A stretch of 64,000 bases of DNA. It comes from Patiria miniata. Its lineage: Eukaryota; Echinodermata; Asteroidea; Valvatida; Asterinidae. Below the pieces are notes generated by a model that worked only from the letters and a program-made list of their open reading frames with translations, had not been told where the DNA came from and did not search any database. The translations under genes were made by a program, and so were the position numbers. The first letter of the stretch is position 1. Every line of letters begins with the position of its first letter. Positions 50,770 to 63,937 of this stretch are shown one piece after another. Location of the stretch: assembly GCF_015706575.1 (NCBI RefSeq), contig NW_024037062.1:616811-680810 (forward strand), read 5' to 3'.

Positions 50770-51640
50770 GTTCACCTTTGCAATCGTAAACTCCCCTTAC
50801 AAAAGTCTTGGGTGAGGCATTTGTTTAGAAAATTGACTCATCTTTTACAGTTTCTACAATCTCAATTGTCAAACCAGTGTCTGACATACGGAAATATTGT
50901 TTTGTTTTTTTTGAGGGGGGAGGGACGGTTTGGGGTGGGGGGGGGGGGTGTTATGGAGGTTCTAGGGGCGAGTACCAAATGGTTGAAAGTTGGTTTTCAG
51001 AGGAAACTGGGTTGACAAAATTTATTGGGGAGAAAAAGTGGGGCAATCATTTCAAGAGACAAAAATAGAATACAAGTCAAGATTTACTGATGGAGTTAAG
51101 ATTTTAGCAGGAGGCGTCAGTTTCACTTTCAGAGAAGAAGATACAAGACACTTTAAGAAAAAGACTTGGGAGGCGTAAACATACCGGTACCTAGGAAAAA
51201 GAACACCGTAAGTGGCTACATTATGATATATATTGTAAATTCTTCTACAAGCATGACAAGAGCCACAATGTTCAATGATTTATAAGTAACGGGACTTGAA
51301 TGTGGCACAGGGTCATGTGGTTTCATATTTCTACATTGGGGAGAAGGTATGCCATGTCTATAAATAACCAAAATGCGCCTATAATGTACCACAAACATGT
51401 CAAATGGATTTTCAAACTACTGACCAGACAACCGAATGTTGTCAGTTGAAAATTGACGTCACACAAGTGCTATAAAAGTGAAATGTGTACATGTACATTT
51501 ATGTATGTGAAATTCACATACATGTATCAAGAAAAAAGTCAATTCAATTATTTTGTTATTTCACTGTGATTTCAAAGAAGTTGTGAGCATTCTTTGAATA
51601 GCAGATAAGCAAGTACATGAACTGCAAAAACTCTACTTTT

Positions 51641-52117
51641 TTAAAGGGAATGTACAACATTTGCTTTTGCTGCAGTTTTCAGAAATAAATGAATTTGGAG
51701 GATAAGTATGTTATAGCAAATATTGTTCAACTGACTTGTTTCATGTTTTGGGTTCGTAGATGCTGGAAAAACATGGAAAACCAATCATGTTCTTGTAGTA
51801 TGGTTCCCTGACCCCACTTAAGATGAAACAGAGCAATTTGTAGACTTTGGGGAATTGTAAGGTAAAAGAATCAATCCATAGCAGGCTTGTACCACTTCAC
51901 AGGTGTGTAATCAATTGCAAAGAAAATGCGGAATAGCTAAATATGAAAAACTAGGAGCAGTTTTTGGAAAAAGCCAGTTTTTTCCCAACGCTGGTCGGCC
52001 GACCAGCGTTGGAAAAATACAGATTTTCTTGAAAATGTCAGCACATCAGGAGCCACAATTTTACACGATGCTTTAGACTGTCATTCCCTAACAATTCAGT
52101 AAGGTATTTCCCTTTAA
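51641..52117 (-). mobile_element. MITE family A copy with a shortened right end
   Basis: Starts TTAAAGGGAATGTACAACAT, keeps CCAACGCTGGTCGGCCGACC, and ends AAGGTATTTCCCTTTAA, missing about 50 bp before the terminus. Confidence 0.8.
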
Positions 52118-53114
52118 TATTGAAGTATTGTTTTATAAATACTCACCACGGTACAATGCAACTAGTTCATGTAAATGTTGATCCACACATACAGTTGAGT
52201 AGTCTCCACGTTCAGCCGGTTGATTCCAACCTTGGATTACGACCTTGTATTTCTGCAATGTCGTATACTATTTCAGTCCAGTTCATCAAATTTGCACAAG
52301 TCACAAAAGTTTCAAAGAGTTCTAAAATGTCGATCAGCTTCCGCAAAACCGGCTAACTTTTGGCCACAAATGCTGCACATGTTGAACTGGCATGACAGGC
52401 AACGTTGAACATTCTGTAGTATTCAAAAAGAAAAAGTGAATTATTAAACGGAAAGATTTCCATATAAGAAGTTCACTCAACACTCTGTGTACAAACCCTA
52501 TGAGAGTGGACTGAAAAATTCTAAGTGTTTTCTAAGAAAATGCTTGTATTTTCTCACTGCTCAAATTGAGTTTGATGACATGAAATTGCTATCTGGGGGC
52601 TTGTTAGTCAATACAGAGGAAAATTAGTGAACTTCGCATATGGTAATCTTGCCATGCAAATTAACACTGCGAATCTACAGTATATGGATTCATATCCCAA
52701 AGCAGTTGAAGCGCTCAATAAGCATAAGAATTAAGATGCATTTTTAAAAAAATTTTTTTTAGTTTTCCAATACTTTCTTACTTTTATAGTTAGGCAGTGG
52801 ATATTTTGCCGGTGCCAGCTTTCTTTTAGTAAAGCGACATTCTAATTCAGCCAGCACGGCACTGAACATGCGCAGTGACTGCTTTTTGGGACTTCAAAAT
52901 TTTTACCATGACAAATCTAAGTCTGGTTCTGCGCCAACATTGTCATTGTGACTTCATATTCACGAGATGGGAATCAGACCATTTACAATTTCAGACTTTA
53001 TTTCCCTTTAAAAAAAAATCCTCCAGAGCCACGAATCAGAAAAAGAAAATGTAATACTCTGCAATTATATAGAGTCAGTTTCAAATAATAAAAGAAGAAT
53101 AATCATCTTTTGTG

Positions 53115-53215
53115 GGGTGGAACTTCTAAAATGTTGAATGGGCGCGACAGCAACTCGAACCCAGATCCGTCACTTACGAGTAAGGCGCGCTATCCGCTAA
53201 CATTTGGGGGTGACC
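53115..53215 (-). repeat. tRNA-like SINE head
   Basis: On the minus strand GTTAGCGGATAGCGCGCC and GATCTGGGTTCGAGTTGC resemble A and B boxes, but the acceptor ends do not pair, so no tRNA gene is called. Confidence 0.4.
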
Positions 53216-53250
53216 GAACGACGCCATCTTGCCCGACTGTATTTTCATTT

Positions 53251-55222
53251 GGGCAATTCCACACCAAAGTGGACATGACACCAAAAAATTCAAATACATG
53301 TGACTTAAACAAATTTGGCATCAAATGAAAGCTAAAAGTCTATATTTTCAAGATTTGAAGTCAGAATTTTATTTTTTATACATTTCGGTACCAAAAAATA
53401 GGATTATGTAATAATCCTGTTTTAATCCTAAAAATGTGATAAATAGTGATATGAAAGTATTCTACCAAAACACACACAAAAATATGTACTAATGCCTTCA
53501 GTTTCTATCATGAGAAAGTATTGGTCTTGAAAAACCGACTAAAACTTGTTTTTAACATTTTGCGTAATTTGCTTCGCTTCAGTGACTTCTAATATTTCAG
53601 CCTTCGAAAATGTCCTTCCGTTACCGAAAAAATACATATTTTTAATTTATTTTTAAAACTTGCAGTATGAATGCATTGAAAGTTATTGTGCAAAGCAAGT
53701 TTAGGTAGGCCTTCAATATGACATTATAACTGACACTGCTGTACTTCTCGTTTTTTAATTACAATTAATTAAATCACGTCCTTCCGTTACCAAATTGGTA
53801 ACGGAAGGACGGTAACGGAAGGACAAATCGTATTTTATCAAATGTTACAACATTTGCGCTCATGTTTGAAAAATGAAAATCACTGCAAATACATGCATGT
53901 ATAATGAGCATTGAAAGGACATTCATGTGACCCACCTTCACAAAGGCGGGATAAGCAGGGCAAGGTGTTTATTACAAAGGAAGGCACAGGCATGTACAAC
54001 ATGTACAATGTACATGTACATATATGCTGATGTACCAGTACTTGTACATGTATGGAGTTGTTGCAGAAAATCAAATCATAAAGTTGCTGCCATCAGCATT
54101 CATGGACAATAAAGAAAGATATGAATTCTGTGAAGCCATTCCAGAAGCAAATTAAGTCAAAAATGAGATGGCAGAAAGTACCGGTACTTTGGGGCACTTT
54201 CATTCAATTTACTTGTGTAAGACATGTGAGGTGCAATCTTTGACAAATTATGCCCAAGTTAACAATTGCAGTTTGGATGTTTACAAATTAATTGTTACTA
54301 CTCCAAATCATTGTAATTTGATTTCAAACATTGATTTTAGAGTTCAATTAAAAGCAACACCTAACTGAAGCCATCAGTTCTACCGGTAGATGTTTTTACC
54401 TTAAATGTACATGTAGGCTGGTCGCCCCCCCCCCCCCCTTTAGGTAAACCACTGAACCTACCGGTATTATTATTAAAAGTAGTTGGTGAACATGTAACCA
54501 ATATACTCAAGTGCTCAAAACTGTGTATTTAAACTTTTAAGGATTGAGGTGATGGGTTTGAAGTCCATTTCTGTAGTTGTCTTGTGTTCGTGAATTATGT
54601 GTTTTGGGTAGTTTTCGTTTTTCTTTTGTTATCATTAATTAGCAGGCTTCTATCTTTATCTCAATAGTTTCTTGGGTATAATTATTTATGCCAGGTCTGC
54701 ATATTGTTGATTTCACATTCAGTTACACATTTCAGCCATTTGTTTCACTTGTATAATTAGTGTAAATTCACATTTTGTTCATGCTATAATTGAGTAAACC
54801 TTTTGTCCTTCCGTTACCGTCCTTCCGTTACCAAATCATAATCTGCTTAAAACGTTGTAATTATATTACCGAAACACTTAAAGTCAAATGAAAGGCGGTA
54901 TAGTATAGATAAAGCTTCAGGGATTCCATTTCTTACCTTTAAAATATAATTGCCCCATAAAATTCACAGAGTTTACGCAAAACGCGAGTAAGTTGGAAAA
55001 CCCTTGTCCGTTTTACCGTCCTTCCGTTACCGACCTCATTAATATTCATAATTCATAAACGGGAGGCATTCATGCCCCCCAAAAGTGTGGAAAATGAAAG
55101 TAGCATTATAGCAATACAATTGTGACATTTGTTTGCTGTAACTATGAACAGTGTCTGTGATACACACATTTGAAATTTTGTTTAATGAGTGAAAACGTCC
55201 TTCCGTTACCGTGGAATTGCCC
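53251..55222. mobile_element. 2-kb DNA transposon with GGGCAATTCCAC ends, ATTT target duplication and GTCCTTCCGTTACC array
   Basis: The ends GGGCAATTCCAC and GTGGAATTGCCC are flanked by ATTT at 53247-53250 and 55223-55226. The motif GTCCTTCCGTTACC recurs at about 53607, 53778, 53800 and 53812 (inverse), 54805, 54819, 55018 and 55197. The rest is AT-rich without a convincing ORF. Confidence 0.85.
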
Positions 55223-55314
55223 ATTTGCCACGAAGCGCGGCCATTGCGTGTAGGCCTACATAGTACAAATCCCCTGGTGTACGTGCGTCACACACAAGGA
55301 ACTGTGTGCGTCAA

Positions 55315-55505
55315 CCAGCGATTATGATAATAAGTAGACTGGATCACGTTTGTAAACACATGTGCATTTCAAACGATAATAGGGGAGTCGGGAACTAGCG
55401 CAGCTTTTATGGCGGGTACCAGTTCAAGCTGGTTCCCGATTCCCTTTTACAGTTCGAAATGCACATGTATGTGTTTACAAACGTGACTCATTATCATAAT
55501 CGATG
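55315..55505. mobile_element. Foldback element with arms of about 80 bp
   Basis: GCGATTATGATAATAAGTAG, CACGTTTGTAAACACATGTG and GGGGAGTCGGGAACTAGC are mirrored by GCTGGTTCCCGATTCCC, TGTTTACAAACGTGA and CATTATCATAATCGATGC. Confidence 0.78.
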
Positions 55506-58500
55506 CATCGCGCGCGCTCGGTAACGGAATCGCACTTGGGATACGGGGACCATCGAATGTACGCTGGGCATGTAGAAGAAATCGCGTTGTTCAAACATTA
55601 AACACGATCGGAAATTTAACGTGTTCAAGATCGCGAGGGGAGCTCTCCGAAATGAACGGAAAATTTCACTTTTTTTCCGGATCGTAAGTAAACTTCAGTA
55701 CAACCATCTTAATTATCGATGTCTACTTGTACCTCAGGTGACATATCTAGTAATTTGGAGGCCGTTTTGAAGGTGAAATCTGATGTTTTTTGTTGGAAAA
55801 TGTTGGTTTTCGGGACAGTGACAGGATGATGTTGTCCAGGTCGCGGTATTAGCTTGGACCCCACTATCGCCAGACCATGTCCAAAATGTTAAAAAAGGCG
55901 ATAAGTTGGGTCCAAGTTACTCGGACTATGACAGGGTAGGGCCTAAATGAATAGGCCTACATTAAATTTTAAATTTCATTTCATACAAATATTTACTCCT
56001 TGAAATGCATGAAATGGTTGCAACAATAATCCCCATATGGGAAAGAATGTAGTATCCAGACGCCACTTCTTTGGTTGTGTACAAGTCTATGGGAGAGTCG
56101 AGTGCATTTTATTTTCTAAAATAAATTGGATTGTTTCTCATTCCCAGACTCATGTCTTTTCAACATTCTAAATTCTTACAATGACTGACCTTCATTTTAA
56201 AAAAGTGGCTTCAGGATTCAACATTCTTTCAAAAGTAACTTTACTGCACACACAAGCCATGCTTCAACATGTTGAATATGCTGTCAAGTGTCATGTCTTG
56301 GACAGATTTCACACTTTCAGATTCAAACTTGCACTTACTTAATAATAGTTAATTTGAACTTGTTTCACAAAACTTACAAGTTTAAAAACAGTTCAATTGT
56401 TTGGCAAAAGCAACATTTTCCGAATCAGGCAGTGCTTTCAGAAATTTGTATATCACTCTCATAAGTAATCATACAACAAACTGACAACATCAGACAACTC
56501 CAACGCAACCACAAATCACATTTTTAACGACTAAATAATCACTTGACAACGTATCCCGTCAGCACAGCACGGATAACCGGTAGGCCTACGGTCAGTGTGT
56601 GTCCCACGGTACCGGCCACGGCAAAACTTTGCTTCACTTACCGTCAAAATCTAACCACCAAAAAGTCCCAAATTGATCAGCTTCCCTGCACTCAAAAGCA
56701 TCTAAACTTCACCTAGACAACTCCTTTAGATCTCAGCCACACCATGCTTGTAATGTGGGGGTTCATGCTTCTAAATAAATTTGCTTTTTCGTCGGCAGTA
56801 AAATGGGCAATCTGCAGGACTTTTGTTGACTCAAAATCGCCATACAAAACTGCACGTACAACGTGTAGTGCGATTTTTCGTATTCATTTGTGCAGTGCGT
56901 GTGCGTACGTACAATGTACATGCGTGGTTGAATTATTCATTGGTCTCATTACGCAGTTGCTAAGGGCAACGTATGTCAATAAGTGGCATACGAAGTGTGA
57001 AGACAACTTTTGTCTCTAGACAAAAGTTGTCAAAAATCTTCCAGAATTCACATATAATTTTTGAAAAACACTATTAATTTGTCAATCAGTTATTTGCTCG
57101 CTTGAAAATGTTTCGTGGCATCTGTTTCTTGGATTGGTTCGAGAGGAATTTCGTCCTGGAAATGGGGCCCTCCAAAAGTGGCATGTATCAATGAAGGATC
57201 TTTTCATTCACGCATGAGTGGTACTTGGAGGCAACCATAACGGTGGCGTTCGATCCCTGGTTTGGTCTGTTTACATGCAAATAAAATGACAATAAACACG
57301 GCAAACAAAAGGGGGAAGATAATCGCGTCCAAATGTGGGATAAACACTCGACGCCCCATACGGCACACTTGGCAAGGATTAAAAAGAATCCCGAGGATTT
57401 AAAATGGCCACCTTGCAGTCCGAGTTCAGTTGGACTCTGTAAACTAAACCGGATTAGCCTATAGGCCTTTTCGCAGAGCGGCTCAATGACTAAAATTAGA
57501 TCAAGTATAAACAACCTCAGGCGCATTATATATTTATTCAAAGCAAAACACGGGTTAAAAGATTTTAAAATAAAGAAAGGAAAGGACGAAAATTAATTCG
57601 CATCGGAGCCGAAGGAAACCGTTTTATAGGCCTACACTACAGTCTAACCGTCCACATTGTTAATTATTGTTGCTGTATGTATTTTCTTTCCCTTGAAGTA
57701 TTCAGATTCAGTCTGTCTTTCCTCTTTGTCAGCTAACATTAATTTGAAGACCAATGGGGAGTGACACGTAACTTCATACCCCAAGCTTTAGTGAATCGAT
57801 TTATTATGTTAATATCAATATTGTGTTATGTTCATGTATTAATTACTTTTACAGCCTGAGTAAACAGAAACAACTTTTGAAGTGTCCAAGATGAAAGCCA
57901 AACAAATCACTCAGGAAAACTTTTTGAAAAAAGGGAGTGGGTAAGGGGCATGGACGGCGATCCCGGGGGAGGGGTGGGGAGGAATAGTTTATACCCCCCC
58001 CCCTCCCGATCTTCATACTCAACGTGTTTGGTTCCGTCGGAACGATATTTTTTCTGGAGTGGTGTCTTTTTCAGGACAATTAGGTCTATACTCTTTCAAA
58101 AACTTGTGATGATGAAACGCAAAGCATCGTCGGTTGCTCGGTAGCAACTTCTATAAAGTGAAATTCTGTGCGCACGCACAAATATTGCTGACCTCGGGTC
58201 ACTTGTCTCGGTGTCGGCGTTTCCCAAGACAGCTCAAAGAACAGTTTCCCAAGGCTAGAACAAAATAGATAGAGAACAGTTTACTAGTCTACTGCCCTCT
58301 GTTGGTGGATCACTGTTTAGTGGGTCGTCGCCGTCGTCCCTGCCGCCCATTGCAAAGTAAAGTGCGCGGCGCCTGCAGTGCTTCCACTTCTAAGGACATT
58401 TCTTTTATTTTTAAGGACTTTTTTAAAGACATAACCTCTAAAAATACACACACAAAAGAGTACGAGTTACAAGTTTCTTTTTCCTATCATTCGCGTGAGG

Positions 58501-58785
58501 GCGCTAGACAAATCAGTCCTATTTTTCGTATTATTTGTATGGGGGCGCTAGACAAGTTAGACCATCACTACGCACTACGCTAGAATAATTGTTACCTGCA
58601 CGAAGCCGAGCTCACGTAAATCCTATTTAATTTACAGCAAGGCCTGCCTCTATATAGATGATTAGAATTGTCTGACTTAAGGTCTGATGCATGTCAACCA
58701 AATTTGATTGATTCATTATTATCTTATATAGATTTCCCCAAAACTGCCGGACGTCGCTCAGGGGCATCCCCCAGCGGAGGTTCGT
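55506..58785. other. No gene recognised; two small hairpins
   Basis: CTTGGACCCCACTATCGCC and its inverse form a hairpin at 55852-55918; GACAACTTTTGTC and its inverse a perfect one at 57001-57030. No convincing coding sequence was found. Confidence 0.4.
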
Positions 58786-58979
58786 GCCCCCCCCCCCCCC
58801 CCCACCCCCCCCCCATCCCCCCCCCACCCCCGTGCCCCCCCCCCCCCCCCCCCCCCCTGTTTAAAATCTTAAAAACAATATACCAGTCGTCTTCAGTGCC
58901 CTTCTTGAAAAATCGGAGCACCCTCCAGGTGCAGGGGCGGCGGAACGGGGGGGGGGGGGGGCTTGGGGGGGGGGCACTT
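58786..58979. repeat. Long C and G homopolymer tracts
   Basis: C-rich tracts at about 58786-58857 broken by single A or T, and G tracts at 58948-58975. Reading frames across them give only poly-Pro or poly-Gly. Confidence 0.9.
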
Positions 58980-60484
58980 GGCCAACAAAAGTGCCCCTCA
59001 AAAACACAGACCAATGCACACAGACACTAAAATCCAACACACGATATTAAACGAACATGAATGGAGATAGGTCTACTAGTACCTGAACTCTTCCCATCAA
59101 TGAGTTACCCTGACGTAATCCAGTGGCTATGAAAAGAACGCTCTGATTGGCTCATCAAAGATGTATAGTAACATGACGTCACTACGATAGACAGACAACG
59201 GTTAGTCTTGTTCCAAGACTATAAGTAATAGTCACACTTATGTCTTGAACGTTAAACCCTAATATCAGCGTCGCATCATGTCAAATAATTATCACATCCT
59301 ACGGATTTCCTGTCGTCTCATAGCTCACTACTTTCCACGGACAACACCCAAATCCCGTATATACTCGACCAGCAATTTATGAGAAGTAGAGATGAGACCG
59401 ATAGTTATTAATATACACCGTGACAAATGGCTCACATTTCGTCAGAGTCAACAGAGTGTTTGGAACTGACACGGAGTACTTAGGGATATCCGGCGAGGAA
59501 GTTATTTCGCTTCTGTTGGCTTCGTTCTTTGAAAATGGATGACGTTTTAATCCTTTTGAATTAGGCCAATGCCCGCTGGGATGACTAGGTGTTCCTAAAA
59601 AAATGTTCATTTTCGGTTTCCTATCCGAGTTAAAGTCCTGGCAATGTTGTTAATGTTGAAGGGCAAAACCTAATTTGAATGTTGTTAAAACCAAGTGCGA
59701 TCATATTTTGCAATAGACTATTATTATGTTGCGGCCATTTTGTTTTTCTTCCCATTCAAATCAACGTAACCAAAGCGAGGCGGGAAGGAAACATAGTCTG
59801 GTTCCTTTTTGCACAGAAAAAAACATTATCATTCAGTTCTGTTGTTGGATACACTGAACATGACTGGAATAGTGGCAGGGTGTCTTTTAGCTGGGAAAAA
59901 AAGTACCTACCGATTAACTGACAGAAACTTTCCTCAAATTGAACATAGAACTGGTATCAAATACCGTGTGGAATAATTCCGCCTGAAATGATATCGTTTG
60001 AAAGAAAACTAACATTGAAGGTTGTTTCAAAATAGGTGCCTGAGGGCGCACTCTGTTCCGTGCGTTATCAACGGAGTCCAGTTGAGAGACCCCAACAAAA
60101 TTGTGCAATAACGATCTGTTACATGGTATACCGGTACCCTGTGGAGACATGTGCATAACAGGGAACACAAGATTTGAATACGTCTCCACAGGGTAATTTT
60201 TATAGGTGAATACGTCTCCACAAGGTTATCACGAAAAAGATATATGGATTTTACTCAAAAACTAGGAATTTCCAAGGTGTGTGGATCCGTCGCAAATTGA
60301 AGTATTTTATGTAAGGGATATTAAGTCCGAATGTCAGCCCAGGAAATTAATTCTGGTTAAAATAGGAGCATTTTGAAACTACACTTTCAAACTCGAAAAC
60401 TTTAGTACACGAGAACAAAGACACGACTCCACAAGGATACAAATTCCACGGTGTGTTTGCTTTGTTTCTCATAATGCCTGCAGT
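58980..60484. other. No gene recognised
   Basis: Contains a TGACGTCA site and an inverted CCAAT at 59152-59181, and a GTCTCCACAGGGT word repeated at 60181-60222. No coding region is supported. Confidence 0.35.
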
Positions 60485-60602
60485 ATCCACTGAGCTGAGA
60501 CTTCAACAGGATAAATAGTTGTTCTACATCCTACTTAAAATTTTGAGCAATTTTGTTACTTCAAACGAAAACAAAAAAAACACACAAAAAGCAAATGATC
60601 CT
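60485..60602 (+). mobile_element. MITE family B, terminal fragment
   Basis: GAGCTGAGACTTCAACAGG, TTTTGTTACTTCAAACGAAA and AGCAAATGATCCTATAG match the right third of family B. Confidence 0.6.
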
Positions 60603-61626
60603 ATAGGCCTATACGAACCGTTAAACGTGCACCATATTTTTATTACATGAAAGAACCCAGGTGCCGCTAGACAATTCAATTCGTAGAATTATGTGCATAT
60701 CTAACGGACAATAAAAATATACAGAATATTTTAAAGTGTCGGGACCCGATGTTCGTTCCGCGCCGACGGAGAGCACCGTATACTGTTATATCGAAGCCTG
60801 TCGCTTAATGGTTTCGATGCCGGCATCACAACCTACAAGGGAAAATTGTTTTTGCTGGTATCCGCGCCAATTTACGGCCCTAATTAGTTTTGGAGTTTAT
60901 TCTATAAGTGCTCCATCGGAGAGAATTGGTAACATTATAATATTGCAGGCTATGCTTGGTATAAGTATACTGATGCGGGCATTTCGTGTGGATAGAGGGC
61001 TTTACCATCGGATCGGGACCCAAGGACTATCGCGTACTCTTAAGGTAGTACAAGGTAAGCCTCTTGGTATTCGATTACTGATTATTATTCCGAGTTTGAA
61101 GATTCCAAGTGGTCAATTTTAGTGGTCGGGTCGCACTTCAGGTAATCTGGGAATTAGCGAGCTCAAATCCTGAAATAATAAACGGACACAAATCAAGGGA
61201 AGTATTGCTTGATTGCTATTCAATTTTTTTCAAGCTTATAATAATGTGTACAATCTGGCAACGCCGATTTATTTTAAAAATCGGTATTTCAAATTTCTTG
61301 AAATCGAAATCCAAAACCACTTTATGTCAGATTCTTGGATTTGAAATGCAAATTCTTGTGGGTAGTTCACAGTGTCAAAATGAGTATTTGGACTTTAGAG
61401 TTGGAGTTTTAAAAATACATCATGCAGTAATTATTAACATCCGCGCATCGTTCATATTTTTTTTATCATGCACGAATTTACAAAAACTCATTTTCACTTT
61501 GAGTGAACTGACGACATTGGTTTGAACCGATAGATAAGGAGGTGCATTTGTGATCATTTTGTTCACAGGCATATTAGGCCTATTTTCAAGTAATTTCTGA
61601 CAGTTTTTTTCTTTTAAATATCACCC

Positions 61627-62526
61627 TTAACGGTAGAATACGTCATCGTCATTTGTGCATTATTTTGTTTCAAATGTGCTCAACAAAAGTGCTCAACAAA
61701 AGTGCTCAAATCTAAAGAAGGGTGCTGAACAACTAACCTGATGAATTTTCAGCTCAGCGAATGATGTATATTCGAAGGATACAGGAAACAATATTCTAGG
61801 ATCTCGATTTCAATTCAAAAGTTGCCGAGTCATGTTTTAAATTGCGCCCGAAATCAGCGTCCGGGACACTTTCTCATTCGGGGCCGTATCATAAGTCCGA
61901 CGCCTCATAGGTACGACGCCTCATAAGTCCGAAATTTCGGACTTATGAGGCGTCGGACTTATGAGGCATAACATTTATTTATTCCGCCTCATAGGTCCGA
62001 CGCCTCATAAGTCCGACGCCTCATAGGTCCGAAGTCGGAAAAACGAGGCGTTTAATTTGTCGGACTTACGAGGCGTCGGAGCTATGAGGCGTCGGAGCTA
62101 TGAGGCGTCGGAGCTATGAGGCGTCGGACTTATAAGGCGTCGGACCTATGAGGCGTCGGACTTATGAGCGGACCCCTCTCATTCAGCCGATTGCAGCTAT
62201 ACGCGATGTCACGCACTGAACCGACGAATAAAAGCAACCGTGCGCGCGTGTGCGTTGTTTTAACGCTTGCGCGCACCCATTCACGGCTGCGCCGTATAAA
62301 AAAACGAACTAATAACGGAAATTTCCAAAAATGCGTCTTTAGACGCATCTTTTGGAAATGACCTTCTTTTATTGTTTTCTTCAAAATGACAGCATGACAG
62401 AAAGAATAATTTCACAGGGAGTTTAGTACCATTACCGTCTTTAATACAAGTAGGGCCTATGCTTTTCAATAATAATTTTGTCAGTTACATTTTGGATAGC
62501 TGCAAAATGATGCACTCTGCCTTTAA
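61627..62526 (-). mobile_element. MITE family B copy interrupted by a nested element
   Basis: TTAA-bounded. The left part (TGCTCAACAAAAGTGCTC, AACCTGATGAATTTTCAGCT) and right part (GCCGATTGCAGCTATACGC, CAAAATGACAGC) align with family B but are separated by 61880-62176. Confidence 0.78.
61880..62176. mobile_element. Nested 297-bp element of CCTCATAAGTCCGACG arrays with 8-bp target duplication
   Basis: The left end GGGGCCGTATCATAAGTCCG and, inverted, the right end GGGGTCCGCTCATAAGTCCG form terminal repeats. TCTCATTC at 61872-61879 is repeated at 62177-62184. The interior is almost entirely the words GACGCCTCATAAGTCC and GACGCCTCATAGGTCC in both orientations. An 8-bp duplication suits hAT-like elements (inference). 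Confidence 0.88.
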
Positions 62527-62964
62527 ATTCTTGTCCATAGGCCTATACGCTCTTTTAATGCATACTGAAGAATGTTTCCATTAAATAAAAACCACAAGAA
62601 AGCACTAAATCCGGCATGAGTGTGACATATTCAGATAAAATGCCTCATTATGCGGGGCGTTGCATTTGGGGATGATAAGCCGGTAGCAATTCGTTAGCGT
62701 GATAGACTTGAGATGGTTAGTGACAGTCATAGACCAGCTAATTAACACCTTCCGACGTGTATTTGGTGATCCATCGAGAAAGTTGCACCCGGAACTTATC
62801 CAAAAATTCTGGAACGCCAATTCCTTTTCTATATCCGAAGAGAAAGTGTGATTTGATGAAGACGAGGACGAACTTTTTTTTTGGGGGGGGGGATGTTTTG
62901 GGAGTCAAAACTGTGGTATCGATGCTTGTTTAACTCTTTTGGTGTATAATCCAGCGATCGCCAT

Positions 62965-63111
62965 TACTGAGGTGCACCGGCCACGCCCACGCGCATGCCG
63001 CACACGTTCTTAATGTGAGGCGCGCGTGTAATTCGGCAACCCTATTGGTCGAAACAGCACTGAGCGCACGCGTACCACTTGTGCGCGCGCGTGGTGCCAC
63101 TCAATTCAGTA
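62965..63111. repeat. Short inverted-repeat element, partner of 34527-34632
   Basis: ATTACTGAGGTGCACC to GGTGCCACTCAATTCAGTAA, with CpG-rich GCGCGCGTG words between. Confidence 0.6.
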
Positions 63112-63186
63112 AAGGGTTCCAGACAGAGCCGAGCGTAGTCAGTTTCATGAGCACATCTCTCGTTTTCAAGAAAAAAAACTGTTAAG

Positions 63187-63937
63187 TATGGTGGCCCTGA
63201 AGGGACATCGCATATCGCAAACGTGTGCGCATACGTATGCGATGTTGCGAAATTTATCGCGAATGTGTGCGCACACGTATGCGATGTCGCAAAATTTATC
63301 GCGAATATGTGCGCACACGTATGCGATGTTGCGAAATTTATCGCGAATATGTGCGCACACGTATGCGATGTCGTGAAACAATTCGCGAATATGTGCGCAC
63401 ACGTATGCGAATTTGTTTGCAATGTCGTGAATTTTATTGCATACTTTGAAATTTGCGCGCGCAAGTTTCAAACTTACGCGCGCAAATTTCAAAGTTGCGC
63501 AAGTAGCAAGTTTGCGCTCGACAGTACTAACAATTGCAGTAACGATTGCACGAGGAACAGCGTGCGCGCGAAGGTTTATTAGTCAGACCCTATTTATATC
63601 TAACAGTACGTCTAGATTCCAGACTAGCTGCTACAACTCCCCAGTTCATTAGGAATTTTACTGAAAGGTATGCGACAAGGTATGCAATAAAATTCACAAC
63701 ATTGCAAACAAATTCGCATACGTGTGCGCACATATTCGCGATTAATTTCACGACATCGCATACGTGTGGGCATATATTCGCGATAAATTTCGCGACATCG
63801 CATACGTGTGCGCACATATTTGCGAATTGTTTCACGACATTGCATACGTGTGCGCACACATTCGCGATAAATTTCGCGACATCGCACACGTGTGCGCACA
63901 CGTTTGCTATATGCGATGTCCCTTCAGGGCCACCATA
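63187..63937. mobile_element. 751-bp element with 20+-bp perfect ends, internal inverted tandem arrays and GTTAAG duplication
   Basis: TATGGTGGCCCTGAAGGGAC opens the element and its exact inverse closes it. GTTAAG flanks it at 63181-63186 and 63938-63943. Inside, a unit of about 55 bp (ACGTATGCGATGT, GCGAAATTTATCGCGAATA, TGTGCGCAC) is repeated four to five times on the left and in inverse on the right, around a unique centre at about 63440-63690. Open frames in several phases are caused by the repeat. Confidence 0.88.

Noticed and set aside
58668..59030. Proline- and glycine-rich frames
   Set aside because: They are translations of C and G homopolymer tracts.
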